DNA of 64,000 nt, taken from Gadus chalcogrammus (taxonomy: Eukaryota > Chordata > Actinopteri > Gadiformes > Gadidae). Of the stretch, positions 27,647 through 37,554 are shown in pieces; position 1 is the first letter of the stretch, and the number at the start of each line of letters is the position of its first letter. The DNA lies in NCBI RefSeq assembly GCF_026213295.1, contig NC_079426.1, positions 21,433,639 through 21,497,638 of the forward strand. The letters run 5' to 3'. Position numbers and translations under genes: made by a program. Below the pieces are notes generated by a model. The model was not told the DNA's origin. It did not search any database and was given only the letters and a program-made list of their open reading frames with translations.

Positions 27647-27647
<1 letters not shown>
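26341..27647. other. Unannotated stretch
   Basis: AT-leaning DNA. The minus ORF 26768-27094 has a lysine/asparagine-rich start and an acidic, arginine-rich patch, but no domain I recognise. No RNA gene is seen. Confidence 0.45.
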
Positions 27648-27687
<40 letters not shown>

Positions 27688-27769
27688 ACTTTATTCAAGA
27701 CACAGGAAGGTCCACATAGACAGCACACTACATATATATACACATATACATACACATATACACGCATAT

Positions 27770-27810
<41 letters not shown>
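27648..27810. repeat. (ATT)n and (AC)n microsatellites
   Basis: (ATT)n at 27648-27687 and (AC)n at 27772-27809, separated by a tacatatac-rich link. Confidence 0.95.
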
Positions 27811-27811
<1 letters not shown>

Positions 27812-27916
27812 ATTATTTAAGGTGGTCATACCGTACCTACCATGTATATAACACATTGAACATTGAACACAAGAAATGGAAGAAATTCCATTATGCCCAT
27901 GTACTTTGGCCATACA

Positions 27917-28622
27917 TCACTGGATCGGCTGGCGGCCGAGTGTGAAGCGGCTGGGATGAGGATCAGCACCGCTAAATCTGAGGCCATGACTCTTAGCAGG
28001 AAACCGGTGGATTGCTTACTCTGGGTAGGAAATGAGTCCTTAGCCCAAGTGAAGGAGTTCAAGTACCTCGGGGTCTTGTTCGCGAGTGAGGGTACTATGG
28101 AGCGTGAGATTGGCCGGAGAATCGGAGCAGCGGGGGCGGTATTGCGTTCGCTTTACCGCACCGTTGTAACGAAAAGAGAGCTGAGCCGCAAGGCAAAGCT
28201 CTCGATCTACCGGTCGATCTTCGTTCCTATCCTCACCTATGGTCATGAGGGCTGGGTGATGACCGAAAGGACGAGATCGCGGGTACAAGCGGCCGAGATG
28301 AGTTTTCTCAGAAGGGTGGCTGGCGTCTCCCTTAGGGATAGGGTGAGAAGCTCAGCCATCCGTGAGGAACTCGGATTAGAGCCGCTGCTCCTTTACTTAG
28401 AAAGGAGTCAGCTGAGGTGGTTCGGGCATCTGGCAAGGATGCCCACTGGGCGCCTTCCTTGGGAGGTGTTTCAGGCACGTCCAGTGGGGAGGAGACCTCG
28501 GGGAAGACCCAGGACTAGGTGGAGAGATTATATCTCAACACTGGCCTGGGAACGCCTCGGGATCCCCCCGTCAGAGCTGGTCAATGTGGCCCGGGAAAGG
28601 GAAGTCTGGGGCCCCCTGCTTG
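27917..28622 (+). mobile_element. RTE/Rex3-like LINE fragment, truncated at both ends
   Basis: An open frame matches the C-terminal half of the LINE at 3168-4958 with only a few residue changes, from SLDRLAAECEAAGMRIS to REREVWGPL. Homology starts at tcactggatcgg (27917) and stops at ccctgcttg (28622). The first copy continues with gagctgctcccc and its 3' tail, while this one changes to taagtaaagtaagtaact. LINE insertions normally keep their 3' end, so loss of both ends implies a later deletion or rearrangement. The track Met at 27863 lies in flanking DNA. Confidence 0.85.
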
Positions 28623-28983
28623 TAAGTAAAGTAAGTAACTAGGCTATATAAAAAATAAAAGGGCCTGCAGGAAAATATAAATACAGTACACAAAAAATTA
28701 TCTTCGACGGAATGTTTCTGATCGTGCTTCAGCCTCAGATGCCGTCAAGAGGAGTCTCTGGTCGTAATCAGTCGCAAGTCCGTCCCTGACCAATCAGCAT
28801 TCATTAGCAGAATGCTAGCGTGTACGGCCAACAACGGCCCAAACTGTAAGAAATCGAAAGGACATAAGTACTCATTCATTCGACTTTTGACCTATAATCT
28901 TTATTGAACTTGCGGAATCTACAATAAAATTTGCGATATTTCAACGAAAAGCAGGTGAAAGAGACATATTTAGCCGTCTAGCC

Positions 28984-29115
28984 CCATAGACTCCCATTCA
29001 TTCTGGACTCGCCCGCGATCACACCCAGTGGATGTCTGATGAAACTACAACCAAGATCGGTACAATGGGGCGTATAGGGAGTGCCCAGGCTCTTCGTAGA
29101 TGGGCTCTGCTAGTA
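28984..29115 (-). repeat. Inverted partner of 26206-26340
   Basis: The complement reads gcgagtccagaatgaatgggagtctatgggg, matching 26303-26337. The match weakens outward. Confidence 0.6.
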
Positions 29116-29307
29116 CTGAAGGGAAATTCAAATTGAGCGGAAGTACTTAGGCGGGTGGAGCCAGGCTACGCACAACGCGTTGTGGAGACTGATGCAGACT
29201 AGAGCTAGCCCCCCAGAGCTAGCTCAAGCTAATGCTGCGTTCAGGACAACCCGGAACCCGGAAATCAGAGAGCGCAATTTGACGAAAAAAGGCGAAGTAG
29301 CGTCACC

Positions 29308-29771
29308 ATGAGTGATGATAAGGCGGCAAAGCTTGCCGCAGAACTAGATGAACTAAAGAAAAGTCTAGCAGGTAATCGGAAGATGGATATTAACATGGAG
29401 TACGGGGATATGGATCCCAAGAACTCAAAGACATCTCTTTTTATCCTCGCAAAGGATTTCTACAAGTTCTCATTGAAGGCCTTAGATGAGCTGAAAAAGG
29501 TGTTGGCCGACTCCAGCTGTGACTCTGATGTTCCTGCACTTGTTAGGAAAGAGATAACAGACCTACTCCCTGGCCTATTGAAAGAGGCTCTGAGTGATCT
29601 CAGAACTGCACCAGTGAGTTCCCCCAACGTCACGGAGACTAGCGACCAGCCGAGCGAGACCTACAGCCTTTTCCTCGAGAGGCAAGTGGTAGGAGATGAA
29701 GAACCTAAGAAGATATCTCACCAGGAATATGTGGACGTAGTGAAGCGAGATCTCAAGACCTCTGTACCCAC
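29308..29771 (+). pseudogene. LINE ORF1, N-terminal segment
   Basis: Starts at ATG 29308 in a good context (gcgtcaccatgag). The first residues, MSDDKAAKLAAELDELKKSL, look like a coiled coil. Later come SSPNVTETSDQPSETYS and 'HQEYVDVVKRDLKT'. The frame runs into the Gypsy LTR at 29772. Without the insertion it would continue directly at 47978. Acidic and helical, as for ORF1 oligomerisation regions. Confidence 0.7.
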
Positions 29772-29922
29772 TGTGATGTTGTAGGTTATCATATTGAAAT
29801 GAGACGAACGGACAACTGTTTGCATGAACTCAGGTTTATCTCCGGGATCTCCGATGCACGTCTTACTCGTTCCAGTACTACGTCATGACCAACCAATATA
29901 CGGCAGTGTCGCAAACACTACA
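29772..29922 (-). repeat. Gypsy LTR 1 (3' LTR of unit 1), 151 bp
   Basis: TG..CA ends. CCCAC TSD on its left only. A polypurine tract lies directly on the right (29923-29943), complement aaaaaaaagaagagtgtga. Confidence 0.9.
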
Positions 29923-30290
29923 TCACACTCTTCTTTTTTTTAGGCGCCTAACATCACAACATTTCTGAATAGGCATACATGAACTTATGCATTGTAAACA
30001 GATGAGACAAGATACCATTTACTTATGGCTTCTAGTAAACAAAATAACATTTCACACAGTACCAAACAGTAAACATTCTTCTGGTTTCAAATGTCTCATA
30101 TACCCTGGTATTCAACATGTTTCAAATATCAAATAAATATATCAACCCTGTGCTATAACATTCACAGTAATTTGCATAACATTCTCTGCATTACAAGTGC
30201 AAGTGTACTCGGTACGAGTCATTAGAACGAGCTGTCATGTTCACTGACAGTAATATGAGCTATGTTGGCATATTGCCTTTGACCAACATC
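29923..30290 (-). other. Gypsy unit 1 untranslated region between pol and 3' LTR
   Basis: AT-rich non-coding sequence of about 370 bp between the pol stop and the polypurine tract. It matches 38948-39315 except at one base. Confidence 0.8.
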
Positions 30291-33200
30291 TCACACATAG
30301 TCCCTTAGGTACGGAGGGCGCTGTCGTCTGGTTCTGGAGGGGTACCTTTGTGGCCTTGGTGAGGCACCAGTGACAGCGTCACCATCATCATCTTCGTCGG
30401 GATCTGATGGAATGTCCTGTATCTCTGGATTCACTCTCTTGAAAAAGGATGAATTACGAGTAATGGAATGTCCATCTCTGGTCGCAGTGACCATTGAGCC
30501 TTTCACTTTTGAAACAGTATGTGGCTTACTGTTGTATGGTGTTGTAAGCTTGTTGTGTTTTGGTTGTTTGTGAAGCACTGCGTCACCAGGAATGAGGGGG
30601 CGTGGTTTGGCGTGACGGCGTGCGTCTGAGTTGCGCTTCATCTTGGCCTTAGCTGTGCTGTCTTTGTCTCTGATTGTGTGGTCAATGTTCTTTTCGATGG
30701 TTGAGGTGAGTGTGGGGACTTTTATGTGCATCTTGTACCGCAGCATTAGGTCGGCTGGGGATGCTCCAGTGGTGCTGTGAGGTGTAGAGCGATACTCACG
30801 GAGGAATGTGTTGAGTGTCTGCTTCCACGGAATGTTCACAGTCTCTGACACTCGGATGGCTTTCCCGAGTGTGCGCATGAAACGCTCTGCTGTCGCGTTG
30901 GCCTGAGGCCAGAGGGGTGTTATCTTCCGATGATGGAAACCTAGGCAGTCAGCAAACTTGGAAAACTGTTCACTGTTAAATGGTGGACCATTATCTGTTT
31001 TGACCACTCTGGGTATGCCAAACATGGAAAACACTTTGTCAAACACTGGGATAACTGTGTTAGCTGAAGTAGACCTTATTATCTCAACTATAGGGTAGCG
31101 TGAGTACTCGTCTATAATAACTAAGAGATACTCTCCCGTAGGGAGGGGGCCATAGAAATCCGCACTGATATCAAGCCAAGGGGCTTCTGGTAGATCTGAC
31201 ATTCTCAGGGGCTCTGACTGGGCTATGGGTGTGTTTGCTTGACATGCTAAACAGTTCTTTACAGTTTGTTCTGCTTTCTGATCGATGTCGGGGAACCATA
31301 CCTTTGACCTGAGAAGTTTCTTTGTTTTAACAATGCCCTGATGTCCTTCATGGGCTAACTGTAACACTCTGTGTTCAAGGGATGCTGGGATGATGATCCT
31401 CGTGCCTCTGAGGACGATGTCGTTGCTGGGCAGCATGCTCAGCTCTTCGCTGACTCGGATGAATTTCTTCAGAGTAGCAGCATGCTGTGTGTTGTCGGTG
31501 ATCCTGTGCCACATGTTGTGTCTGATGTAGGAAGTGACCTCCTGTAATATCGGGTCCTTGAGTGTTTCTTCTCTGATCTCAGCGAGGGTCATTGCTTTGG
31601 GTGTAGCATGGTGGGCGATGAAGTTGACATATTCTTCTGCTACCTTCCCTGCTCTTGTAGATTCTCCTGTTGGTGTCTTGATGGGGTGACGTGACATGTA
31701 GTCGGCGGGGTTCTCTGCGCCTTTCCGGTACTCCACGCGAAAGTTGTAGGGCTGGAGTCTCAGTCCCCATCTCTCGATTCTCGCCGGTGGTTTTGATTTG
31801 GGGTTATTCCAGATCACTTCAAGGGCTTGGTGGTCTGTGACCAAGGTGAAGGGGTTTCCGTAGATATATAAGTGGAAATGTTCACAACTCCACACGATGG
31901 CCAGTGCTTCCCGTTCGGTCTGTGAGTAGCGTCTTTCCACGTCACTCAGAGCACGGCTGGCATATGCTATGGTGTGCCTCTCCCCTTTTCTGTCGGATTG
32001 ATAAAGAATGGCGCCTAGGCCGACTGGGCTGGCGTCCACGATCAGCTCTGTGTCCTTAGCTGGATCGAAGTACGCCATGACTGTGTCACTGGTGAGGCTG
32101 TCTTTGATTGTCTGTAGCGCAGCAGCGTGCTCCGGGCCCCAGCTCCATTGTGTGTCTTTTTTGGTGAGCTCGCGTAGCGGAGCGGAGATGGTGGCAAAGT
32201 CTGGTATGAACCGTGCACAGTAGTTTGCCATGCCGAGTAGGCTTCTGACCTCTGTCGGGTCCTGTGGGTCGCTGGCTTGCTTGATGGCGGCGACCTTTTT
32301 GGGGTCAGCTGAGATTCCGTCTGCTGAAAAGATGAACCCGAAGAATTCGAGGCTGGATTTATCAAACTCACACTTTTTGCGATTGAGTGTGAGACCTCTC
32401 TCTTTCAGTCTCTGGAACACCGCTCTGAGGGTGTCGTCGTGCTCAGCCTGTGTCTTGCCGTGGATGATGATGTCGTCACTCAGGTTCTTGACGCCGCTGA
32501 TCCCTTGCAATGTCTGGCATATTGCATTCTGGAACACCTCCGCGGCAGACGATATTCCAAAGTTTAGGCGTTTGTAGCGCCTCAGACCTTGGTGTGTGGT
32601 GAAGGTCGTGATGTATCTGCTGGCCGGATGGAGCTCTAACTGATGATATCCGGCAGTCAGGTCCAGCTTGGAGAAGACCGTTGCTCCGTTGAGCTCATGG
32701 ATGACGTCGTCCATGGTGGGTGTGATGTGGCGTTCGCGCTGTATGGCGGTGTTGGCTTGTCTCATGTCGACGCAGATCCTCACTTTATCCGGGTCTTTTG
32801 GTTTGGGAGGCGTCACAATTGGGGAGACCCATGGCGTAGGGCCTGTGACTGTCTCTATGATGTCATCATTCTCGAGTTTCAGCAGTTCGTCCTCAACTTT
32901 CTTTCGGATGTGAAACGGCACCCGCCGGTGTGGCTGACAGGTAGGCTGCACGTCTTTGTTGATGTGTAGCTTGACTTGAAAATCTTTTAGTTTGCCTATT
33001 CCCTGGAAGAGCTCTGGATAACTGTCCACCAGCTCGTCTGCCACTGTTCGGCCGCTTGTGGATGAGACGCTGTTGACTATTTTGATCAGGCCAAGCTCAT
33101 CGGCTGTTTGGTAGCTTAACAGGGAGCAGCCATCACCCTCCAGCACGTAGAACAAACCCTTAGTCTTTTTGTTCCCTGCCTCTATATCACAGTTGAATGC

Positions 33201-33854
33201 TCCAGCTATGGGCAGTGAGTTGGTGCAGCCATAAGGATATATCTTTACACTGACTGTGGTGAGCTGCGGGCGTGGAGTCATTGTGTTGAAAACGGACTCA
33301 CTGATAATATTCACTGCAGTTCCAGAGTCTATGAGTGCTGATATCTTGGTACCGTTGAGCTTGATGCATGTCTGTGGCTGCATATTGCCACTGTTGCTGT
33401 TTATTATAAACACATATTTCTCATCGATGCTAGACGAGTTGTAGCCACCATTTTGCTCGGTGCTGGTCACATTGTACACTTTGCGTCTGTGTTGTTTACC
33501 TTTCTCTCTCTCTTCGTCTTTTGGCTCACGCCCTCTGGTTGGTTCTTTTTGCCTAGATCTGCATTGTCGAGCAAAGTGATTCATCCTACCGCATGCTTTG
33601 CAGTCCTTGCCCCGTGCTGGGCAGTCTCCTTCATGTGGATACTGTCCTCCACAGTTCCTGCAGTTGTTGCTGGGCTTGCCTCTCCCAGTGTATTGGCTGG
33701 GCCGCCAATTCTGCTGGATCACATTCACTGATGCAGTATCTGTCTGTTCCATGCCCGCTGCTTGCTGCTCGGACAGTTCTAGTGACCTACCATGGTCGAG
33801 AAGGTCATCTAAGCCCTTGTCAGGCTCTCTCAGCGCGCGTCGACGCAGCCTGGT
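30291..33854 (-). CDS. pol: Gypsy pol (nucleocapsid, protease, RT, RNase H, integrase), unit 1
   Basis: An open frame of about 1,187 codons belongs to Gypsy. The first 11 codons of the longer frame (to 33887) are read from the Pao LTR, so the listed Met is not natural. Domains by residue in the longer frame: two zinc knuckles at 76-110 (CKACGRMNHFARQC), protease near 184-200 (ALIDSGTAVNI, DSG not DTG), RT about 345-540 with RICVDMRQAN, FSKLDLTAGYHQ and LSDDIIIHG (LSDD instead of YxDD), RNase H about 610-740 with ELIVDASPVGLGA and LVTDHQAL, an integrase zinc finger (HEGHQG...CLACQ), and a core with DISADFYGPL, KTDNGPPFN and NATAERFMRTL (DDE). No stop or frameshift. The start of the gag-pol frame is cut off by the Pao insertion. 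Confidence 0.9.
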   Translation of the reverse strand, partial: TRLRRRALREPDKGLDDLLDHGRSLELSEQQAAGMEQTDTASVNVIQQNWRPSQYTGRGKPSNNCRNCGGQYPHEGDCPARGKDCKACGRMNHFARQCRSRQKEPTRGREPKDEEREKGKQHRRKVYNVTSTEQNGGYNSSSIDEKYVFIINSNSGNMQPQTCIKLNGTKISALIDSGTAVNIISESVFNTMTPRPQLTTVSVKIYPYGCTNSLPIAGAFNCDIEAGNKKTKGLFYVLEGDGCSLLSYQTADELGLIKIVNSVSSTSGRTVADELVDSYPELFQGIGKLKDFQVKLHINKDVQPTCQPHRRVPFHIRKKVEDELLKLENDDIIETVTGPTPWVSPIVTPPKPKDPDKVRICVDMRQANTAIQRERHITPTMDDVIHELNGATVFSKLDLTAGYHQLELHPASRYITTFTTHQGLRRYKRLNFGISSAAEVFQNAICQTLQGISGVKNLSDDIIIHGKTQAEHDDTLRAVFQRLKERGLTLNRKKCEFDKSSLEFFGFIFSADGISADPKKVAAIKQASDPQDPTEVRSLLGMANYCARFIPDFATISAPLRELTKKDTQWSWGPEHAAALQTIKDSLTSDTVMAYFDPAKDTELIVDASPVGLGAILYQSDRKGERHTIAYASRALSDVERRYSQTEREALAIVWSCEHFHLYIYGNPFTLVTDHQALEVIWNNPKSKPPARIERWGLRLQPYNFRVEYRKGAENPADYMSRHPIKTPTGESTRAGKVAEEYVNFIAHHATPKAMTLAEIREETLKDPILQEVTSYIRHNMWHRITDNTQHAATLKKFIRVSEELSMLPSNDIVLRGTRIIIPASLEHRVLQLAHEGHQGIVKTKKLLRSKVWFPDIDQKAEQTVKNCLACQANTPIAQSEPLRMSDLPEAPWLDISADFYGPLPTGEYLLVIIDEYSRYPIVEIIRSTSANTVIPVFDKVFSMFGIPRVVKTDNGPPFNSEQFSKFADCLGFHHRKITPLWPQANATAERFMRTLGKAIRVSETVNIPWKQTLNTFLREYRSTPHSTTGASPADLMLRYKMHIKVPTLTSTIEKNIDHTIRDKDSTAKAKMKRNSDARRHAKPRPLIPGDAVLHKQPKHNKLTTPYNSKPHTVSKVKGSMVTATRDGHSITRNSSFFKRVNPEIQDIPSDPDEDDDGDAVTGASPRPQRYPSRTRRQRPPYLRDYV

Positions 33855-34519
33855 TGTACTGTCCTCGGTGGGGTGTGCTAACTCCAACTAGACAGTGAGC
33901 TAAACTCTCTTCTATTCATGAACATGAAGAATGCCTTGAATTCTTGTTTGTAGATTTATTTTCATTCTTCACATTGTATTGAATCCATGTAGATAAGATC
34001 AAGAGATCAAAAGATGAAAGAGAGTGAAACTAGAAAACAAACAACAAAGTATTGCAATTAGTTAAGTCACCTAGTTTCCTTGAACAATACCTTAAGTATA
34101 GAAATCACAATAAAGCTAAATGTTAACATTTCTTAGAACTAAAATTATCTTGAAGGCCACGTGTTGAAACTAACATGCATAGTTAACATTCCCGATTAGT
34201 TAGCCTTATAACTCTGTTTTTACATCATGTAATTAACATACAAATGAGTCAACACAGCCACAACAAAGATACGATACGTACAAGCGATGCCTCTACTGGG
34301 GAACCAACATGCAAGAAGCCTTTCTCTGGGGTAGTGACCGTCTGCACTCCCAATCAACCTGCCGTTTCTAACGTTTTCTACGCGCGCATTCTAACGTGAT
34401 CTAAACTATTTTCCTTCCTGCTTCCTGTGCAGCTCGAAAATACAACGTCAAAATAAAAGTCTGGATGAAACACAAATTTAAAGCATTCAATTCAAATGAA
34501 ATGCCTGAAGGGCAGAACA
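33855..34519 (-). repeat. Pao LTR (3' LTR), unit 1
   Basis: 665 bp, TG..CA. Carries cccgattag, where the partner LTR has ccctattag. Confidence 0.9.
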
Positions 34520-34570
34520 CTCCCCGTCTGACCTTAAAGGTCACTATGAGCTTTTAAATGTCTCTGTCCT

Positions 34571-36220
34571 TTAACTACAGTCTTTTGGCAGAAGGAGAAC
34601 TACTTCTGACACAGGTCTTAGGAACACCTTCGGAGAACCTTGATCCGATGTCCTGAGCTCCACCTTCCTTACTTTGCTGTCTCTCCCTGGAAAGACAGCT
34701 GTGATCATCGCCATAGGCCACACGTTGCGTGCGGCTTGATTGTCCTTCAGGAGCACAATGTCCCCTTCTTTCAGGTCCCGGTGGGAATCTCTCCATTTCC
34801 GGCGGGCTTGCAGAGTGGGAAGGAACTCCTGACGCCAGCGACGCCAGAATCTGTCGGCAAGGGCTTGGACTTGTCTCCATTGTCTGCTGAGAAGATCCTT
34901 GTCTGTGAAGTCTCCGTACGGTGGGGTAACCCCAATCTTTTGCGCCCCTCCCTGGGACATATCTCCAGTCAGCTTCATGAAGCCTTTGCAAGGTTTGAGA
35001 AAGGTGGGTCGGCCAATCTCTAGCACATTTGTCTTGAATGTGCCCACAGCCGGCCTATGTGCGTTACCTAGGCACACGTCTCCTACTATAACCCATCCCA
35101 AATCAAGTCTTTGTGCGAAGGGGGCATTGTGAGGCCCACTCACTTGCTGCCGGACTTTATGAACCCTCACAATGTCTCTGCCTAGCAAGATGAGGATCTC
35201 CGCCTTGGGATCGAGCTCAGGTAAGTGCGGCGCTACACTTCGCAGGTGTGGATGGTGACAGGCTGCGTCAGGGGTCGGTATTTCGGAGCGGTCGATGAGT
35301 ATGTCATTACACTCAATTAGTGATGGTAGTTGTAGGCTGGTCTGCCCATCGAGTGATTCGACCTGAAAGCCCTCTGCCTTTCTGCCTGACGTCTCAACTA
35401 GCCCAGCACAGGTCTTGAGTGAGTAGGGGAATGGTTGGCTCTTGATGTTGAAAAGCTGAAAGAAGTCTGATCGCACAAGTGAACGGTTACTTTGATCATC
35501 CAAAATCACGTACATGTTGGTTGCCTTCTCACGTTGACCTTGTGGATATACTCGGGCCAGACAAATCTTCGCACAGGATCTTGCTGTTCGACCTAGGCCA
35601 CACACCTGGGTACAGTGTGAGCTGATGGCTGTGCTGTCGCTGCTGTGTTCCTCTTCCTCCCCGCCATTGTCTGATGGGGGTGTAGGCCTTCTGAAGACTT
35701 GAGGTGGTGGACCTGGATGCATAGCAGCATGATGTCGGTCGCTGTCACACTCCGCACACTTTACTTTTACTTTACAGTCTCTTGCAAGATGGCTAGCTGA
35801 AGTGCAGCATTTGAAACAAATCCCATGCTCTTTGAGAAGGCTTTTTCGTTCTTCGAGAACCTTCCCTCTAAATGTTCTGCATTTCCTCAGCGCATGTGGT
35901 TTGTTGTGAATGGGACAGTTTTCCTCTGGCCCATCAGGCTTTCTCTCAGGTGAGTTTGCAGGTGGGTCTTTACCTGGAGAGATGTCTGTCTTGTGAACAG
36001 ATATTTTCCTCCCATAACTGTTAGAGGCTACTTTGTCTGACTTCAACCCGTTGCTGCTTGCGCATGAAAGGATAAAACTGGGGTCATTTCTCCGGCGTGC
36101 TTCATGACAAATGAAATCGGCAAAGTAATCAAATGGAGGGAAGTGGCCGTTGTTTTCTTCTTTAAACCTTGAACCTACTGTTAGCCATTTTTCCTGTAGC
36201 CCATAAGGGAGTTTCTCCAC
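34571..36220 (-). CDS. Pao gag-protease fused to the integrase C-terminal domain, unit 1
   Basis: An open frame of 549 codons. The first codon is GTG inside a longer gag frame, so it is not a start. In order: end of the capsid (KLPYGLQEKWLTVG), zinc-knuckle region near 125-170 (CPIHNKPHALRKC, CFKCCTSASHLARDC, CAECDSDRHH), protease near 225-385 with the VILDDQSNRSLV active-site region and HPELDP-like and LLGRDIV blocks, then a sudden change after about residue 425 to LLSRQWRQVQALADRFWRRW and LKEGDIVLLKDNQ. The latter is the Pao integrase C-terminal (DUF5641-like) domain. The RT, RNase H and integrase core that normally separate them are deleted, yet the join is in frame. Unit 2 differs at a few residues. 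Confidence 0.8.
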   Translation of the reverse strand: MEKLPYGLQEKWLTVGSRFKEENNGHFPPFDYFADFICHEARRRNDPSFILSCASSNGLKSDKVASNSYGRKISVHKTDISPGKDPPANSPERKPDGPEENCPIHNKPHALRKCRTFRGKVLEERKSLLKEHGICFKCCTSASHLARDCKVKVKCAECDSDRHHAAMHPGPPPQVFRRPTPPSDNGGEEEEHSSDSTAISSHCTQVCGLGRTARSCAKICLARVYPQGQREKATNMYVILDDQSNRSLVRSDFFQLFNIKSQPFPYSLKTCAGLVETSGRKAEGFQVESLDGQTSLQLPSLIECNDILIDRSEIPTPDAACHHPHLRSVAPHLPELDPKAEILILLGRDIVRVHKVRQQVSGPHNAPFAQRLDLGWVIVGDVCLGNAHRPAVGTFKTNVLEIGRPTFLKPCKGFMKLTGDMSQGGAQKIGVTPPYGDFTDKDLLSRQWRQVQALADRFWRRWRQEFLPTLQARRKWRDSHRDLKEGDIVLLKDNQAARNVWPMAMITAVFPGRDSKVRKVELRTSDQGSPKVFLRPVSEVVLLLPKDCS

Positions 36221-36228
36221 AATGGGCC

Positions 36229-37497
36229 CTATGCCCCTGGCTGTATCCAGGTAGGCAATCCTGTGAGGTAACCTTCTTCTCTGGCACCCTGGAGTTCCAT
36301 AAGAAGATCGCCTAGGTCCCTCAGCTTCCCATAATCTTTGGTTGATATTCTTGGAAATTCATCCAGTCTTTTAAAAAGAGCCTCTTCCATTACTTCCAGT
36401 GCGGCGTAGCACTCTTGGAGGCGGTCCCAGGCCTTTTTCAATGCTACGTCTGGATTTCCGACATACACAGAGCGTGTCCTTTTGATGTGCTTGACCGACT
36501 CTGTTCCTAGCCATTTAATCAGCAGATCCAAAATTTCAGTTGTTGTGAGTCCTAAGCCTGTAGTAGCATTACTGAATGATGACTGCCATGCTAGATAATT
36601 TTCAGGTTTATCATCGAATTGGTAGAGACTTGTACTCACTAAATCACGACGAGCCAGGTATCGTGCCAGGTGTTCTGTTTCAGGTGCCACACTTGCAGTG
36701 GATGGAGCATACATGGGTACGTATGATGGAGCTGTCGCCTTAAATGGTGATTTGTGAGGATGATGTGTTGTCTTGGGTTTTGTGGGCTGTCCGTTACCTC
36801 TAGCGGGTGTTGTGTGATGTCCATTATCTCCAATGTTCGTTGTTTGTTGCCCATCGCGTCTTTCCTGACTTGTATGACCTCCATTGAGTGGTGCGCTGAT
36901 GTGGGTTACATACCTAGATTTAGCACTGAGAAATGGCTGCCTTGGTGTTTCATCATGCCTAGATGGTCTGTGGGGAGTTTCATCCTCTTTTATCTCTCCC
37001 TGTGGCTCAGAGTTGTGCTCTGGTGGAGGGGGCCATGTGACGTAGCTTGCGTCTGATAGGGCTACTCCAGGTGATGTGGTATGGACGGATACCCGAGTCT
37101 GTGATACGTCAAGCCCAGCTTGTGCTTCAACATATTCGTTAGTGCGTGTTGCAATTTCATTTTGCAGATCTAGTGAAGATGGATCAGTCCTGATCGAATC
37201 TCCTATGTCTAGTTCAGCTGCTTCTAGTGCCTCGGCTTGGGCAATAGCTGCAGCTGCCTCTCTTTGAAGTGCGAGTGCGCCCAATTCAGCTTCCAGCTTG
37301 GCTTTACCTAATTGTAGCTCGGCTTCCTTCTCTGCTTTTTGTACCTTGAGTGTCACCTCTCTCTCTGCAAATGTTGCTCGTGCTTTCGCCGCCTCTGCTT
37401 TAGCGCGCGCCCTTACTGCTGCACTCGATGTCGATGAGGAAGAACTCTTTGATTTTCTCGTATGTACAGATACATTAGAAGTCCCGGCTAATTCCAT
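36229..37497 (-). CDS. Pao gag, N-terminal part, unit 1
   Basis: 422 codons from an ATG at 37497 (MELAGTSNVSVHTRKSKSSS). The N-terminus is Ser-rich, then a long Ala/Glu/Lys coiled coil (RARAKAEAAKARATFAERE), a proline-rich linker, and a capsid with YQFDDKPENYLAWQSSF and LKKAWDRLQECYAALEV. The frame shifts by one missing base near 36250 (just after EEGYLTGLP) and hits TAG. The rest of gag is in the frame of 34571-36220. Unit 2 has the same break, so the shift is older than the duplication. ATG lies 55 bp from the LTR. Confidence 0.8.
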   Translation of the reverse strand: MELAGTSNVSVHTRKSKSSSSSTSSAAVRARAKAEAAKARATFAEREVTLKVQKAEKEAELQLGKAKLEAELGALALQREAAAAIAQAEALEAAELDIGDSIRTDPSSLDLQNEIATRTNEYVEAQAGLDVSQTRVSVHTTSPGVALSDASYVTWPPPPEHNSEPQGEIKEDETPHRPSRHDETPRQPFLSAKSRYVTHISAPLNGGHTSQERRDGQQTTNIGDNGHHTTPARGNGQPTKPKTTHHPHKSPFKATAPSYVPMYAPSTASVAPETEHLARYLARRDLVSTSLYQFDDKPENYLAWQSSFSNATTGLGLTTTEILDLLIKWLGTESVKHIKRTRSVYVGNPDVALKKAWDRLQECYAALEVMEEALFKRLDEFPRISTKDYGKLRDLGDLLMELQGAREEGYLTGLPTWIQPGA

Positions 37498-37554
37498 TTT
37501 TTCTTATCTTGCTTCTTTGGACGTTGAAACTCCAGTTGAATAACGCTTTTTCAC

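Noticed and set aside
33855..33887. Met at 33887 as the natural start of pol
   Set aside because: This Met and the next ten codons are read from the Pao LTR; the Gypsy frame continues from gag on the far side of Pao.
30370..33898. Several plus-strand ORFs of 60-115 codons across the Gypsy pol, repeated at 39395-42923
   Set aside because: Shadows of the minus-strand pol frame; none has a family motif.
34571..36220. The 549-codon frame as a separate gene with its own start
   Set aside because: It begins with GTG inside gag; homology continues upstream in another frame across a one-base shift.
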